Below are positions 10,064-21,784 of a DNA stretch of 64,000 nucleotides, in pieces. A program made the position numbers and the translations under genes. Location of the stretch: NCBI GenBank assembly GCA_030159075.1, contig BROG01000467.1, positions 531,101 to 595,100 on the forward strand. The letters are read 5' to 3'. The stretch comes from Atrina japonica (taxonomy: Eukaryota; Mollusca; Bivalvia; Pterioida; Pinnidae). How positions within the stretch are numbered: position 1 is the stretch's first letter; each line of letters starts with the position of its first letter. A model generated the notes under the pieces. That model worked only from the letters and a program-made list of their open reading frames with translations. It ran no database searches and was not told where the DNA came from.

Positions 10064-10402
10064 AAGTAATAATTCCCAACCTCCAACTCCTCTCTACAGT
10101 GCTGTCAGGCAGACCAGGTACCATGGCAACACATTTGAGCGTCACATTGTTGTCAGCTGGTGTCAGTTGTATGGGAGACGCCTTAAATATAACTTCATTG
10201 TCTGCTGCCTTCTGAGAAACCTGACCTTGCAACTTCACTTTACCCTTGTACAGCTCGATCTTCGCTCCAGGAAAACTGCCTCTTGTTATGCATGTAGGAG
10301 TGACAGATTCTGCACGGAGCTCCATGAAAGCAGGCTCACTTTGTTGCTTAGCAAGAGTCAATACATCACCATCTAGTTCAAATTCCATTCCAGTTATCTT
10401 TT
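10064..10402 (-). CDS. Ig gene exon 4: second Ig-like domain
   Basis: The exon follows the acceptor CTATTTTCCAG and ends at GTAAGT, phase 1 to phase 1. It encodes residues 140-252. The N-terminal part (140-160) links from domain 1. The domain contains VTPTCITRGSFPG (173-185; Cys177), a polar middle (IELYKGKVKLQ, 188-198) and DNNVTLKCVAMVPG (223-236; Cys230, glycosylation at Asn225), followed by RSWRLGIIT. The two cysteines 53 residues apart and a Gly-Phe-Pro turn after the first resemble C2-type or CD80-like Ig domains. At 339 nt and symmetric phase 1-1 it is a classic single-exon Ig module. Confidence 0.85.
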
Positions 10403-11619
10403 CTGGAAAATAGTTATGATAAAAAATATACTTATTATCACAGCATGGTAACTGTGATAGACACAATGTAACCAAAAATAAATTGGTGAGTCATCATAAC
10501 CTGATTTCTTTAACAATTATACTTTTTGAAACATTTCATAACTCCCCTCTTAGTATTTTAAGATATACATGTGGCCAAGATTAAAATTTTAAAAAATTAG
10601 GTCTCCTTAAATTCAAGGTCATTAGGTCAAAAGGCATTGTACCATAACATACGGCTCATCCCAAGGAATATAAATATTAAAAATCAAACCTGTGTCCTAT
10701 AGAGATTAAAAGAGTATGGCATTAGCTCAGATGTGGAATAAAAAAGGTTTTTAGGATCTTCTTGTTTTTTTTCCCAGACTGAAAAATTTGTAAGCTTGTC
10801 ACCCTGTATGGCTGCCATGATTCAAAGGTTTTCAGCATTTCTGTTAAATAATTCCCACTTAGCAGCTCCAAAAGAATTAACAGCAAATTTGACTTACATG
10901 CAAAACTGGAATCAAAGTTTGTCTTTGTGTCAGTTATGAAGACCAATGACATTTAACAATGAAGCTTACAACACTTCTTGATTTCCTTATTTTAAATCAA
11001 GATTTAATATTTTAAATACAATTGATTGCATCAAATGAAAATAAATTGTATTTGTAAAATTTCTATGTAAAACCTGAAAAGAGTAGTTAACCATGATCCA
11101 GAATCGCTATGCTCTTTCCCACCCATGGGTTCATGTGCCTGAAATCCTTTGTAGCTTGTGAATATTTATAAGGAGTAATTGTGTCCAATTTATCCAATCA
11201 CAATAGTTGTGAAAGGCAATGGAAGTTATCGCATTGTTTATAATTATTGTCAACAGCAACAAACATTGTATAAAGGCCTCGATCTAATTGGTTGGCAACT
11301 GCGAGCATTGGCTGAGGTTTCATGAACAATAACAATATACATGAATGATTTTGGGCACATGAAACCACGGGTAGCATAGGGATTCTGGACTGTGGTTTTA
11401 CGAAAATGTTGCAACCTATGATGGAATACAATGAACAGATTTGGAAGTAATGATGACCCTTGGGAAGGAACAAATCCAATGTAGAGATTTGGGTCAGAGC
11501 TGAACATGTCAGCTGAGAAAGAAAACAACAATTTTACCATCTTCCTCATAGAGGCACTGCCCTTTACTCATTTAGATACACTACCTCTTTAATCTAAATT
11601 ATATATAATTAGATGCACT

Positions 11620-11850
11620 TCCTTTCTGTCATTTAACTGCATTGCCTCTATTTAATTTAGGTGCACTGCCTCTCACTCTTTCTTTTAAATGCACTGTTTC
11701 TCACCCTCATTCAGATGCACTGCCTCTCACTCTCTCCTTTACATACACTGTCTCTCATTCAGATACACAGATGCACTGCCTCTCATTTGTCTCTCACTTA
11801 GATGCACTGCCTCTCACCTTGTCTCTCACTTAGATGCAATGCCTCTTACT
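11620..11850. repeat. Degenerate tandem repeat around ATGCACTGCCTCTCACT
   Basis: Eight or so units contain TGCACTGCCTCTCA or close variants, with spacing between about 18 and 40 bp. The frame read through it is compositional and is not reported as a gene. Confidence 0.75.
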
Positions 11851-12101
11851 CTGCATCAAACTTGAAGGAGTATTGACAAATTGAAGTTTATTCTTTTGGG
11901 ATACATCCGGTTTCTAACTGAATGTTGATTATAAAGGCTAAAACAAATGACATTTCATTTTTCTATGTAAAAGGTTTAGCTTACAAATTCTGAAAATCAA
12001 CACTGTTTAGGTTCCAGTTGGGTTTGAGTCTGTCCTCACCAGAAGAGAGAGACTTCATTGGCCACAGAGACCACTTTCTCAACAGAGTTTTCATCTTTAC
12101 A

Positions 12102-12382
12102 TGTTTGTTTGTTGTTGTTTAACGTCCCACTCAAGAATATTTCACTCATATAGAGACGTCACCAAATGCCGGTGAAGGGCTTCAAATTTTGGCCTATGCT
12201 CGGCACTTACGGCCATTGAGCAGTGAGGGTTCTTTAACGTGCCGACGCCTACTGTGACACGGGACCTCCAGTTTTTACTGTCTCATCCGAAAGACAGGAA
12301 ACCAACCTGTCGCCGGCGAGACTCGAACTCACGACCTCACGATCCAGAGTCAAGCGCGCTACCGACTGAGCCAGGCCGGCTC
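12102..12382 (-). mobile_element. tRNA-derived SINE, family I, copy 2
   Basis: On the minus strand the head reads GAGCCGGCCTGGCTCAGTCG, with A box and B box (GTGAGTTCGAGTCTC). The body and the ACGTTAAACAAC tail match the copies at 6736 and 15624. A 12-bp target duplication, TTCATCTTTACA, flanks it at 12090-12101 and 12383-12394. Of the three copies this one has the best-preserved tRNA-like head. Confidence 0.92.
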
Positions 12383-12776
12383 TTCATCTTTACAAGAATG
12401 ATTTATAAGTATGGTTTTCTAAATATAGTCTTTCAAGAGAGTATTAGCAGGGATTTTCCTTTTTTTAGAATGGGGCCAGGGCCTTTTGATTTAGGAATGA
12501 TAGCAACATTTTCTTAAAACTGGGAAAATTAGAAGTACACAAAATTATGTGAACATACAAGGATCTCTTTAAAATTCATTGTTATTTGGTTGCAGTTGAG
12601 AAATTTCAACTGCAAATTTGGAAAAATGCATTGTTTTTGCATTGGAAATGGGGCCTTATTTTACCCCCCGTATGATATTGATAGGGTGGAAAATCACTAG
12701 ACAGTTCAAGACAGGTCTCACGGTGTTAAAGTTGCTAATTTCATTTGCTCTCCTGAATTGTTAATTACAATATTAC

Positions 12777-12872
12777 CTCTTGGAGTTATAGTTGTTGCAG
12801 AGGTATAACTCGCATTCGTAACTGTGCTATGTACTCTACAAGTATAAGTTCCTGCGTCTGCCTTTCCCACAT
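12777..12872 (-). CDS. Ig gene exon 3: F and G strands of Ig domain 1
   Basis: The acceptor TTTGATTTGCAG precedes ATGTGGGAAAG; the donor is G|GTAATA, the only non-GTAAGT donor of the gene. It is phase 1 in and out. The exon encodes residues 108-139, including KADAGTYTCRV (111-121), the classical D-x-G-x-Y-x-C signature of an Ig F strand with Cys119, and the G strand and linker up to Arg139. An N-glycosylation site is at Asn127. With exon 2 it forms one complete Ig domain interrupted by a phase-1 intron between strands E and F. Confidence 0.88.
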
Positions 12873-14059
12873 CTGCAAATCAAACAATTTATGGCGTCAA
12901 TTAAATATGAAGAAGATAGTGTTTCTTTAAGTAGAATTATGTGAGCAAACAACTACATTATACAGGCCACAAAATAACAGAAACCATTGTAATCTATTTA
13001 CAGGTTACGCCAAAAGGAATGACCCTAACCTGCAGATTACGATAGCAATAATGAAGATTTTAAAATGAAATTCATCGAGAACGAAAAGGATGTTTTGTGA
13101 TTTGTATTTTTCGTAACCTCCACGTAACCTGAATGATCCGATGTTATCTTGTGGTCTGAATATACATATAATACAGTGCCCCAGATAAGATGCCTATTTG
13201 CATATTTTACACATTACAATCAATGGATAGGCAATTTTGAAGCGTAAAATTAAACAACCTGGATCTGAAACTTACGGACAGATAAAAGATCTGATGAGAT
13301 AATTTAGCAGCCAATTTAATAGAAATAAATCAATGGGAATCATAATTTGGCAACAGAATTGGAAAATACACACTTGGTAGAAATTCTGTGGTTAAAAATA
13401 CCACTGCATTTGGAATTGGTAGGTATTGTCCCCAAGTGCTCTAAAAGTTAATATACATGTTTGTAACATACATAAGCAGTAATGGAATCAAGCATCTGTG
13501 TTAGTAATTAGAACCTCTGTAGGTCTTGTTATGAATTAAATTAAAGATCAAACTTCTTGTAACCTATTATCGAAAATGGGTTACCACCTGTTAAAGGCAT
13601 ACAAGCTGTAAAAATGGATTTGTTGTTTGTATTAAAAGTTTCAAATATTTTATGTTTTAAAAATCCCAAATCGAAAAAAAAAACTTGGAATGTGAATAAT
13701 ATAAACATTTGCATTTTTAAATGGACGACAGGAATATTAATTGTTAGCGTATTTCATTCACTCTAGGTCAATATATGCACGATATGTTAATTTCTACAAC
13801 TTTTTAATCCTAGTTTTGGCATAATGATGGGCCATCATGTCTTTATCTCATTTTTCTTTGTCTTTTACTATATTTATTCATTAAATCATTCCATTAATTT
13901 TAATTTCTTTGTGGCATATACATGTACAGTTTTTATACATACATGGAATTTGTTTGAAGTTGATAACAAAATTAGGATTTTGTTAACTAAACACGGCTTT
14001 ACAATGAGACCTTATCACTCGAAAATGCGACTAGTTTTTTAGCAATTGGCGAGTGTTTT

Positions 14060-14260
14060 TCCCTAAGCCAGGAGATTTTTTAAAGATATACCAAGTTTTG
14101 GTTCTTTTTGGCCACTTTTGGGTCCTAGCCCCTTTTCATTTGCATACTTTCTCATGGGGATGCTAGATGCCAAGTTTGGCTAAAATTGGCACACATTTTC
14201 TTGAAAAGAAGTCGAAAATGTGTAAAAGTTAACGATGGATGACAAAAGCAATAGGTCACC
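14060..14260. repeat. Third copy of the dispersed repeat of 4900-5760
   Basis: It shares the order of words with the intron 5 copies: GATGCTAGATGCCAAGTTTG, CTAAAATTGGC, AAGTCGAAAATGTGTAAAAG and TTAACGATGGATGACAAAAG. No coding capacity is visible. Confidence 0.7.
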
Positions 14261-14654
14261 TTGAACCTTTAGCTCTTGTCCCTGGGCAAGAAAATGCAAA
14301 ACAATTGGTTTGAAACAGAACTTTACTTGTCCAATATTTACTGACAATTTTTTTCTCTTTATAATGCACTTGTCCACGGACACCCAAAATAAAAAAATTA
14401 CACATGTCGGGACAGTAAATGTAAAGGGTCTTGATATAGTCATAATAGTGAAATTCATTTTTGCAAACTGATTTATGTGCTAATACTGTACATACCAAAC
14501 TAAAACAGACAAACTGTTTCATGTGAACATAACCTTCCAATTTTCCCCAGAAGTAGTTCATTTTGTACTATAGCAGAGTTTTTGAAATTCTCCGGTCTTA
14601 ACAGAAAAAACGGTAAATTTTACAAATGTTCAGTGATATCTATCTGATAACTGG

Positions 14655-14785
14655 TCCAAATGACCAGTAATTTTTCTATTTCTTTGCAATTGTGTATATA
14701 TACAGACCAGTAAAAAACATTTTTTAACCCAATGGAATTCCATTATTCACTGGTCCAGTTGACCAGTAATTTTGTTTTATTTCAA
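14655..14785. repeat. Two copies of the palindromic word ACTGGTC-N5-GACCAGT
   Basis: ACTGGTCCAAATGACCAGT (near 14651) and ACTGGTCCAGTTGACCAGT (near 14753) each consist of perfect 7-bp arms around a 5-bp spacer. Both are followed by TAATTTT and a TATTTC-containing stretch. They are the cores of a local direct duplication about 100 bp apart. Confidence 0.7.
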
Positions 14786-15623
14786 AATGTCTGCTATAGT
14801 CCCTAAATTTCCCTGAGCGGCTGGTTATGGTTGATTAAAAAAGAAATGGTTGATACCTACCACTTAAATTAAACATAACGGTATCCTATGTATACTGACT
14901 GATTTATCCATGCCCAAGACAAATAATAATTAATCCGTATTGTACCAGATATTCGCACTCAAATTAATTTTACTTTGGTTATGGCAGCTATCTTTGGAAT
15001 TTTGAAAGCGGAAGTGAAAGAAAGGGAACGTTTATTGGCCATACTGAGTTAGTCTGGCTCCCTGATTGATGAATACACTCATTGATTCCTTACTATAATA
15101 ATATATACCGGTATTGGGAGTTATTCCCCTTCATATAACTCTTGTGAAGAGAGGTGCGAGTATATTAATGATTACTCAAATGACCCAATTTACTGACATA
15201 GCATGGATAACACAGAGATTCCCATAGGAAGTGTATTTTCAAAAACTGAAGCGACCAAACAAATAAAAACATATAGAGAAAAGATATAAGATATACTTTT
15301 TTCGTTTTTAATTATATCAGTTAAAATATTTTTATTTTGATGAAATTCATTTTGAAATTCATGACTTTATATGGCTCAGACTATAGTAGCAAGCTTCTAG
15401 TTTCTTTAAAATACAATTTTCTATATTTTTATACTAGTTTGGGGTTTTGGGTTGGGGGGGTGGTCATGAAAAACTGTGCCATCAGAAACTTCAACTTTAA
15501 TTAAAAAGATGCAGATGTATGATGCCAAAATTAGAGAGAGAGAAAAAAAACCAAAACACCTGGGATATAATGATTATTAAAACTATTGAGCAGAGAAAAT
15601 CAGACTGTTGACCCAATGTAAGA

Positions 15624-15896
15624 TTTTTGTTTGTTTATTTTTTTAACATCCCACTCAAGAATCTTTCATTAATATGGAGACGTCATCAAATCCCAGTGAA
15701 GGGCTTCAAATTTTGGCCTATGCTCGGCATTTACGACCATTGAGCAGTGAGGGTTCTTTAACGTTTCGACACCTACTGTGACACAGGACCTCAGTTTTTA
15801 CTGTCTCATCCAAAGGATAGTAAACCAACATACCGTTGGCTGAACTCGAACTCATGATCAAGGGTTGAGCGCGCAACCAACTGAGCCAGCTGGCTC
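15624..15896 (-). mobile_element. tRNA-derived SINE, family I, copy 3
   Basis: On the minus strand the head reads GAGCCAGCTGGCTCAGTTGG and the body matches the two other copies; the tail is A-rich (T-rich on plus). The flanking duplication is CCCAATGTAAGA (15612-15623) against CCCAATGTTAGA (15897-15908), 11 of 12 matching. Confidence 0.9.
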
Positions 15897-15948
15897 CCCA
15901 ATGTTAGAAATTATCCAATAACAATTGTCATGCTCATGAATGGATACA

Positions 15949-16123
15949 CACTGGAATCTCCTTATCTCAAAACTCACGGGAACACCCTATTACTTTGAGA
16001 TATCCGGAATTCAAGATAACTGAAATTTTAAATTAACACATTATAAATATCAGGAACAGACTTTCAATTTTGACCTATCTGGATTTTCGAATCATCCAAT
16101 TTCGACATAACGAGATTTCACTG
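15949..16123. mobile_element. Pogo/Tigger-like MITE, copy 1
   Basis: The right end, read inward, is CAGTGAAATCTCGTTATGTC. The left end, CACTGGAATCTCCTTATCTC, is its diverged counterpart. TA follows the right end. The ends resemble those of pogo/Tigger elements (CAGTG-A-CTCG-type). There is no transposase. Related copies are at 17296-17466 and 23150-23361. Confidence 0.65.
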
Positions 16124-16395
16124 TATGTAGATCACATTTATCATGGATAATTATTATGGTAATTTTTACCTAAAATTTAAGAATTTAAATACAATTGAAT
16201 CTTGTTATGTCTAAATTGGAAGAGTCGGAATTCTGGATATCTCAAAGTTGAATGTCCTTGGAATAACAATTTTTAGGTTGGGGTGGGGCTTTGGATGGAT
16301 CAGTTGTATTATATCAAACAAACTTTTTTTTTCATTTTTGGCCAGGTAAGACAGCCAAATAATAGTAGTTGAGCTGCTACAATAGTAATACTTAC

Positions 16396-16665
16396 TGTGA
16401 ATATTTAATTGCATTATAACTATTTGTTCAGGCTCACTGCTAACATCAAATGAGATCTTGTACTTGTCCTTCGTACTGCCCATAATAACGTTGAATTTTG
16501 TAATTGTAACATCATTATGCAACCATGCCGTACTGAGTTCATTGACTAGAGTAAACATATTTCGTCCTGGTATTACACATGTCAGGTTTACAGACTCCCC
16601 AGGATTGACCATGATCGGCTCCTTAGGAGTAACTATCGGAGTTGGCAATGTTGCATTCAGAAAGC
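16396..16665 (-). CDS. Ig gene exon 2: strands A to E of Ig domain 1
   Basis: The acceptor TTTTTTATATTTCAG precedes GCTTTCTGAATG and the donor is GTAAGT; phase 1 in and out. It encodes residues 18-107. After a short mature N-terminus with a glycosylation site at Asn21 comes PGESVNLTCVIPGRN (39-53) with B-strand Cys47, then STAWLHND (62-69) with C-strand Trp65, a KDKYKISFD stretch (83-91) and QIVIMQLNIH (98-107), the E strand. The intradomain cysteine partner (Cys119) is in exon 3. The frame joins exon 1 at Gly18. Confidence 0.88.
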
Positions 16666-17295
16666 CTGAAATATAAAAAATATATCATTACACATATGTA
16701 AAATATATGCACAAGAATTTTCTTAACCCCTAAATTCTGGGTCCAGGATATGAAAAATTAGGAAAATATGAACATTCTAACTAAAACAGAAAAACTGAAT
16801 TTGAGGCATTTCTTTAAAAATACTTTATTCTTTACTTTTGAATTGCAAATTAGGAATTTTTGTATACATTTTGGGAAAACACAGGTCATTTTCACGTTGG
16901 GAATGGGTCCCGTAACCCCAAAACGGCCTTGGAAATCCATAATACAAATATTAAAATAACTGAGACAATCTGCCTTCATCATGTTTTAGAAGTTTGAAAA
17001 CATTTTATTTGATATTTCAAAAATATTTCATATTATGTTGTCTTCAAAATTATTAGCCACATAAGCCATTGATTGATTAGTATGACTTAGGCATTGCTTT
17101 GAGAGAGAGCGCAGCTCCTTCTTTTACACATATGGGAAAAAGGAGATTGTCCAAACTTAAACAATAGACGAAATATCTGAATTTACGAAATATCTGAATT
17201 CAGGATAGTGAGTTGTAAACAAGATATTATATACAACAGGGATCAAAGACATGCATGTCATGATGACAAAATTAATGACCACACCTCAAAAATAG

Positions 17296-17466
17296 TAAAC
17301 CTCGACATATTGTCAAACCCATTATGCCGCCAAAATTCAGGAAAATGAAAAGTGGAGGTATATCAGGGGTAAATACACACACACACAGTTCACTCCCGTT
17401 ATAACGTTACCTTTTGTTTTTTCCGAATTTTGGCGGTATAATGGGTTTGGCATTATATCAAGGTTT
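17296..17466. mobile_element. Palindromic pogo-like MITE, copy 2
   Basis: The left arm (from 17296) reads TAAACCTCGACATATTGTCA, then AACCCATTATGCCGCC. The right arm, reversed, reads TAAACCTTGATATAATGCCA, then AACCCATTATACCGCC. Arms are about 50 bp and roughly 88 percent identical, with a short centre containing ACACACACAC. No coding sequence is present. Confidence 0.7.
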
Positions 17467-17804
17467 ATTCCTTACGTCATTGAAATCATTTTAATTCGCA
17501 TAAATAAATATATAAAGGTTTTAAGTACAAGACACTGAATACATGCATATGGTTTATATATTTTTTTAATCTATATCTAAAATACATACAAATATTTCTG
17601 AAATAGGTCTACATCACATTAATATTAAAGGATAACAAAATATTAATAGTATATGTTTTGGATACCGTAAACTCTAAGTCACATTCTAATTTCTATAACT
17701 TGTAAAATGTACATTTACTCACTTTAAGAAAAAGGTTGATAACCTGCAACTGTTTTGCACTCATTGAATGAGATCGCAGGATACATGTATTTGACTTGCT
17801 TTAG

Positions 17805-18169
17805 TTATAAGATTTTTGTCTGAATTTTGTAAACCCTCCAGATATCGTACGGCAACGGCCATAGCTGTTTTGGCCTCAATCTCTCACACAGAGCTGTCAG
17901 TACTTTCACTCCGAATGCAAGCAAGAACAACAAATCTGTGCAAGTGATTGCTTGGGCCTGTGTAAACATGACAATAGAAGGTGAAGGGGTGTCATCATCG
18001 TAACACCCAAATTCAGCGTCATCACCATGAAGAGATTTAATGATAAAATCATCTTTGAACGTGTAAAATTGTCAAAATGTTTCTCACTGTTTATAAATTC
18101 ATGGACAGGACGGTACCAGTCTTCTAAATAACGACACCTGCACATCAAATACTGACAAAATTTAATCAA
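17805..18169 (-). other. Possible decayed coding fragment, family not recognised
   Basis: Two overlapping minus-strand frames are open: an 87-codon frame at 18169-17906, and an 88-codon frame from 18071 to a TAA at 17807-17805 that lacks a start codon. The second contains acidic and mixed stretches such as GDDAEFGCYDDDTPSPS that look more protein-like than the surrounding AT-rich frames. A frame change near 18060 would be needed to join them. No known domain was recognised and chance cannot be excluded. Confidence 0.25.
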
Positions 18170-18623
18170 AAATGATTTTTACCAGTGTAAAAACAATAAT
18201 ATGATAACTCCAGATGTGTATATTTTGGGTGTCATGTATTGTAATCGACAATATCTCTCTTCAGCAAGTGTTAAAATTGTCCATTTTAGTAATATTTATA
18301 TTATCAAGTATATATTCACACTGCATACTATACCCTATTTACAACACACTGTACCAAACACTAGACAATTAACTCTAAATCAGTGTCTAATCCATGTTTA
18401 TTTAACACCAATTACCAACCAGTACTCAACATTGTTTACATGTGTATATATACCCCTGGTAATTTACCTGGTGCTGCATATGGTCGGAATTTACACGCAT
18501 AAATGACCTTTTGTACTTGAAAGTCTGGGGCGGATGATGATGTGCAGATAATGGTGTGCAGAATTTGGCATTATATAGGGTGAATAATACTGAATTACAT
18601 GGGAGGAAATATATATATATCTC

Positions 18624-18988
18624 AGGGGCTGAAAATTCCTTAAGTCCGAGACCTACATATTTTACTTTTGGACCCTGTCGTTTTCCTGCTGTGTGGGTCC
18701 GACGACCTAACAAGTCTGAATCAGTGAATTACTTTTCTGTCAAACTTTCTTTCTAACTTTTATTTGTTTCTTTTGAAAAGTTCAATTGTCATTATGATTT
18801 TGTGGCAGTTTTTGGTCTATATTATAATTCTGTATTTCCACATTTTATAAATGTTATATGTATTGATTGATTATATTAAAGATTTAACTAAGATTTATTG
18901 TAATTGGACCCATATGTTAGAGGACCGTACCCTGGCAATATTTATCAAAAAAGTCCTGGACCCAAGCAGCTGAAAGAAAATTTTCAGC

Positions 18989-18992
<4 letters not shown>
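18624..18992. mobile_element. Small inverted-repeat element with AGGGGCTGAAAATT ends
   Basis: The word AGGGGCTGAAAATT at 18624 recurs in exact reverse complement at 18979-18992. The right end abuts a TA microsatellite and the left end lies three bases from another. The 369-bp interior has no transposase. TA repeats at both sides could mark a TA-rich target, so a target duplication cannot be defined. Confidence 0.6.

Positions 18993-19020
<28 letters not shown>
18993..19020. repeat. TA microsatellite
   Basis: An uninterrupted TA run follows directly on the inverted-repeat element. Confidence 0.95.
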
Positions 19021-19023
<3 letters not shown>

Positions 19024-20424
19024 TTTTTCTGTCAATTTTGGGGAAAAGCCATTGGAAATTTTAACGTGTCATATTGGGAAAAATTGTGTGCACACATGGA
19101 AATCTAAATACATTTTTTAAATGCAAGTTCCCCTTGCATTATTATTACTTTTTATAAGGACCATGAGCTCAACATCAAATTGAGAATTTTTTTTTATCAA
19201 ATATGGAAACAATTCGTTCATTTTGCATTGGGAATGGTGCCAAATCTTGGTCCTGTGGATGCTATAGAGAACGGTCTGATACATGTACATCTATATGGAC
19301 TTGGTACATACTAGATATACTGCATAGTAATCTTAGCTTGACAATCTTTACTTATCAACAACAGAATGTATACAATCTGATTTTCATTCAATATACTTGT
19401 AAGTAAACATACTTATATCCATCTGTCAACCACATGTCTCTCTTAACTATTAAAATGTCAACTGTTGTGATTATTCTACAAGCACATGACCACACAGGCT
19501 GATAAATAAAGAAGAACAGATTCTAGTATTTCCATGTAGTTTTGTGCATTTCTGAATTTCCAAATTTCAATAAAATGTTGCTGAAATTGCCAATTCAAAA
19601 GGCCCAGGCCCCATTCCCAAAAGAGTGGAAAATCTGTGTCAGAATTTACAATCAGGAGCTGTCCTAGGTAAAATATTAGAAGCCAGAAATTGGTTCCATT
19701 AAGCTGTTTTACTCATCCCTTTTTTCTGATTTTTGTAATGCCTGGGCACTTAATGGGTCAAATACAGTAATATTAATATGATGCATGTAGTTGCTATGAC
19801 CCTCAATTTCTTAAATGTATCATGAGAAGATAATATGTGTTTACAATTTATCTAACTGAAGTCAAACAATTTTTTCCATTGAAAATATCATTATTCTAAT
19901 GTATACATGTATGTCATTTACATTGTACAGCTTACGTTATATGATGTAAAGTGTGGACATTATTTCTATATACAACACAGCGGTCTCAATTCAATATTTC
20001 TCACTTTAAATTGTTTATGAAAATACAGTAAAACTTTGGTGACTCGAATGTCAGTGAGTCAAATTTCTTGATGTTTCAGGCATAATCACAAGAAAAACAC
20101 TGGATTCCTTACTATTTACAAGTTGGTATCTATGTTTAACACAATATATATCTAGAACACTTGTTCTTTAACATGGTTATGCAATCAAATGCACTGTGAA
20201 GAATGTATCTCTGATAGAAATACACCCTAGGCCAAACTGATGAGTTTCTGATAAGTGATAATTAGTAGGTCATTAACCTTATTATGTATCTTAACCAAGG
20301 ACATTAGCAACACTGCAGATCATACATGTACACGGTGCACTGAGTTCTGCATATCTCCAAACTAATACAAACAAAGCCTTACTTGTGTACACAGTAACAT
20401 TTATACAAGAATTCCCAAAGGGAT

Positions 20425-21240
20425 CTTGGCGCCCATCATGGAATGTTCTATGTCTGATCTATGACAGACTGTTCTTTTCCCTTCTTTTCTCTTATTTTGT
20501 GTCTCAACATTGAATTTTAACTTAAATCCATATTTCTGTGAAATACTTTTTTCACAAGATTATAGCAAAACTGACCTTGAACTAAACATATTATATTTAA
20601 GGGAATGGAATTCAACATGGCAGACAGGTGTCCATCTTGGATTTTGATCTCTCTGAAAACGTAATATGCACATCTAGACCTCAGGGGAAACCTCCAAAAT
20701 CAATTTCGAAAATATTCCTTCAGTACATTATGAGAAATACATATTCTTGTCAAAATCCAAGATGGCCACCTGTCGGCCATGTTGAAATCCATCTATCTGA
20801 GTATGTCATATGCAAAACTACACCTCACAGGGAACCTTCATGTCCAATTTCAAGGAAATCCCTTCAGTTCTTTCTGAGAAATAGCAATAACAAACTTCCT
20901 ATGGTCAAATTCCAAGATGGCAACTTGTTGGCCATCTTGGATTCCAATCTCTCTGATAATGTAATATGCACAACTAGACCTCAAGGGGAACCTTCATGTC
21001 AAATTTCAAGAAGATTCCTTCAGTCCTTTCTGAGAAAGACAGGTAACAAACTTCCTTTGGTCAAAATCCAAGATGGCCACCTGTTGGCCATCTTGGATTT
21101 TGATCTTTCTGAAAATGTAATATGCACAACTAGGCTTCAAGGGGAACTATCATGTCAAATTTCATGGAGATCACTTCAGTCCTTTCTGAGAAATAGCAGC
21201 AACAAGAACTGTTCAGGACGGACAGACAGACCACGGATGC
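20425..21240 (-). repeat. Array of about 156-bp units, inverted relative to 6480-7480
   Basis: Four units carry CCAAGATGG, CTCTCTGA-AATGTAATATGCAC, CCTCA-GGGGAACC, TCA-TTTCAAG, TTCAGTCCTTTCTGAGAA and AACAAACTTCC. Because the period is near 156 bp, a multiple of three, a 215-codon plus-strand frame (20628-21275) reads through with a repeated 52-residue pattern (LSENVICTT, FLQSFLRN). This is regarded as an unstopped repeat, not a gene. Each junction has a hairpin such as ATCCAAGATGGCCA with its reverse complement 5 bp away. Confidence 0.8.
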
Positions 21241-21589
21241 AGGGCCACATGAATAACTGGAAAAGCAACGATTAGAAATATCACCTTACACAAATATAAT
21301 TTACATCCTTAAATGATGAAAAAACAGCCATGAGATATGTCACACATGCTTTGTACATGTAGCACTAAGTGTAGAATATTAAAAAATCTGCTGAAATTGA
21401 ATAAATTACTCTATGACCTATTTACTCAGTACAGGTCTTAAACATATCAATTATAGTGACACTTTGTTCTGTACAATGTACATGTTACCTTCTGACCACT
21501 CATTCCTGTTAATCATATTTAAATAAGGCAGTTGGTGTGAGAGTTGGGAAGATACAACAGTAGGCTACAATGTACATTTAATATTCATT

Positions 21590-21784
21590 TAGTTTTTTGT
21601 AATGTATTTTCAACTAAAAATAGAAGGAAATGATCACTTTCGAAACTTAAAAGGGAATCCGGATTTTCAGTATGGCGTCAGAGGGTCTACTCGCCAAACG
21701 GGCGAGTTCATTGTCAAAATGTATTAACCCAAAATAATTTCTTACTCGCCAATGCAAGCAGGAGAGTGGATTTTTCGAACACTG
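21590..21784 (-). mobile_element. End fragment of a second CAGGGTTCG-type element
   Basis: Read on the minus strand this matches 8758 to about 8957, starting CAGTGTTCGAAAAATCCAC and including the GGCGAGTAAGAAAT and AAGTGATCATTTCCTTC blocks. The opposite end is missing. The terminus at 21784 abuts, without any spacer, the Tc1-like terminal repeat at 21785. Confidence 0.8.

Larger units (their letters stand above)
10403..12776 (-). other. Intron 3
   Basis: From 10403 to 11630 the sequence is AT-rich and unique. A minisatellite-like region follows at 11640-11850 and a SINE at 12102-12382. Minus-strand frames at 11198-11549 start soon after an AG that could serve as an acceptor, but they show no recognisable domain. 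Confidence 0.65.
12873..16395 (-). other. Intron 2
   Basis: From 12873 to 14050 the sequence is AT-rich and unique. It then holds a dispersed repeat (14060-14260), a duplicated palindromic word (14650-14790), a SINE (15624-15896) and a pogo-like MITE (15949-16123). No extra exon was found. Confidence 0.65.

Noticed and set aside
10167..10376. Plus-strand 69-codon frame
   Set aside because: It is antisense to Ig exon 4, which has splice sites, domain signature and frame continuity.
11198..11549. Two overlapping minus-strand frames near an acceptor-like AG in intron 3
   Set aside because: No Ig motif or other domain was recognised and no donor with compatible phase was evident, so they were not added to the gene model.
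12239..12517. Plus-strand 92-codon frame
   Set aside because: It runs over the antisense of the tRNA-derived SINE at 12102-12382.
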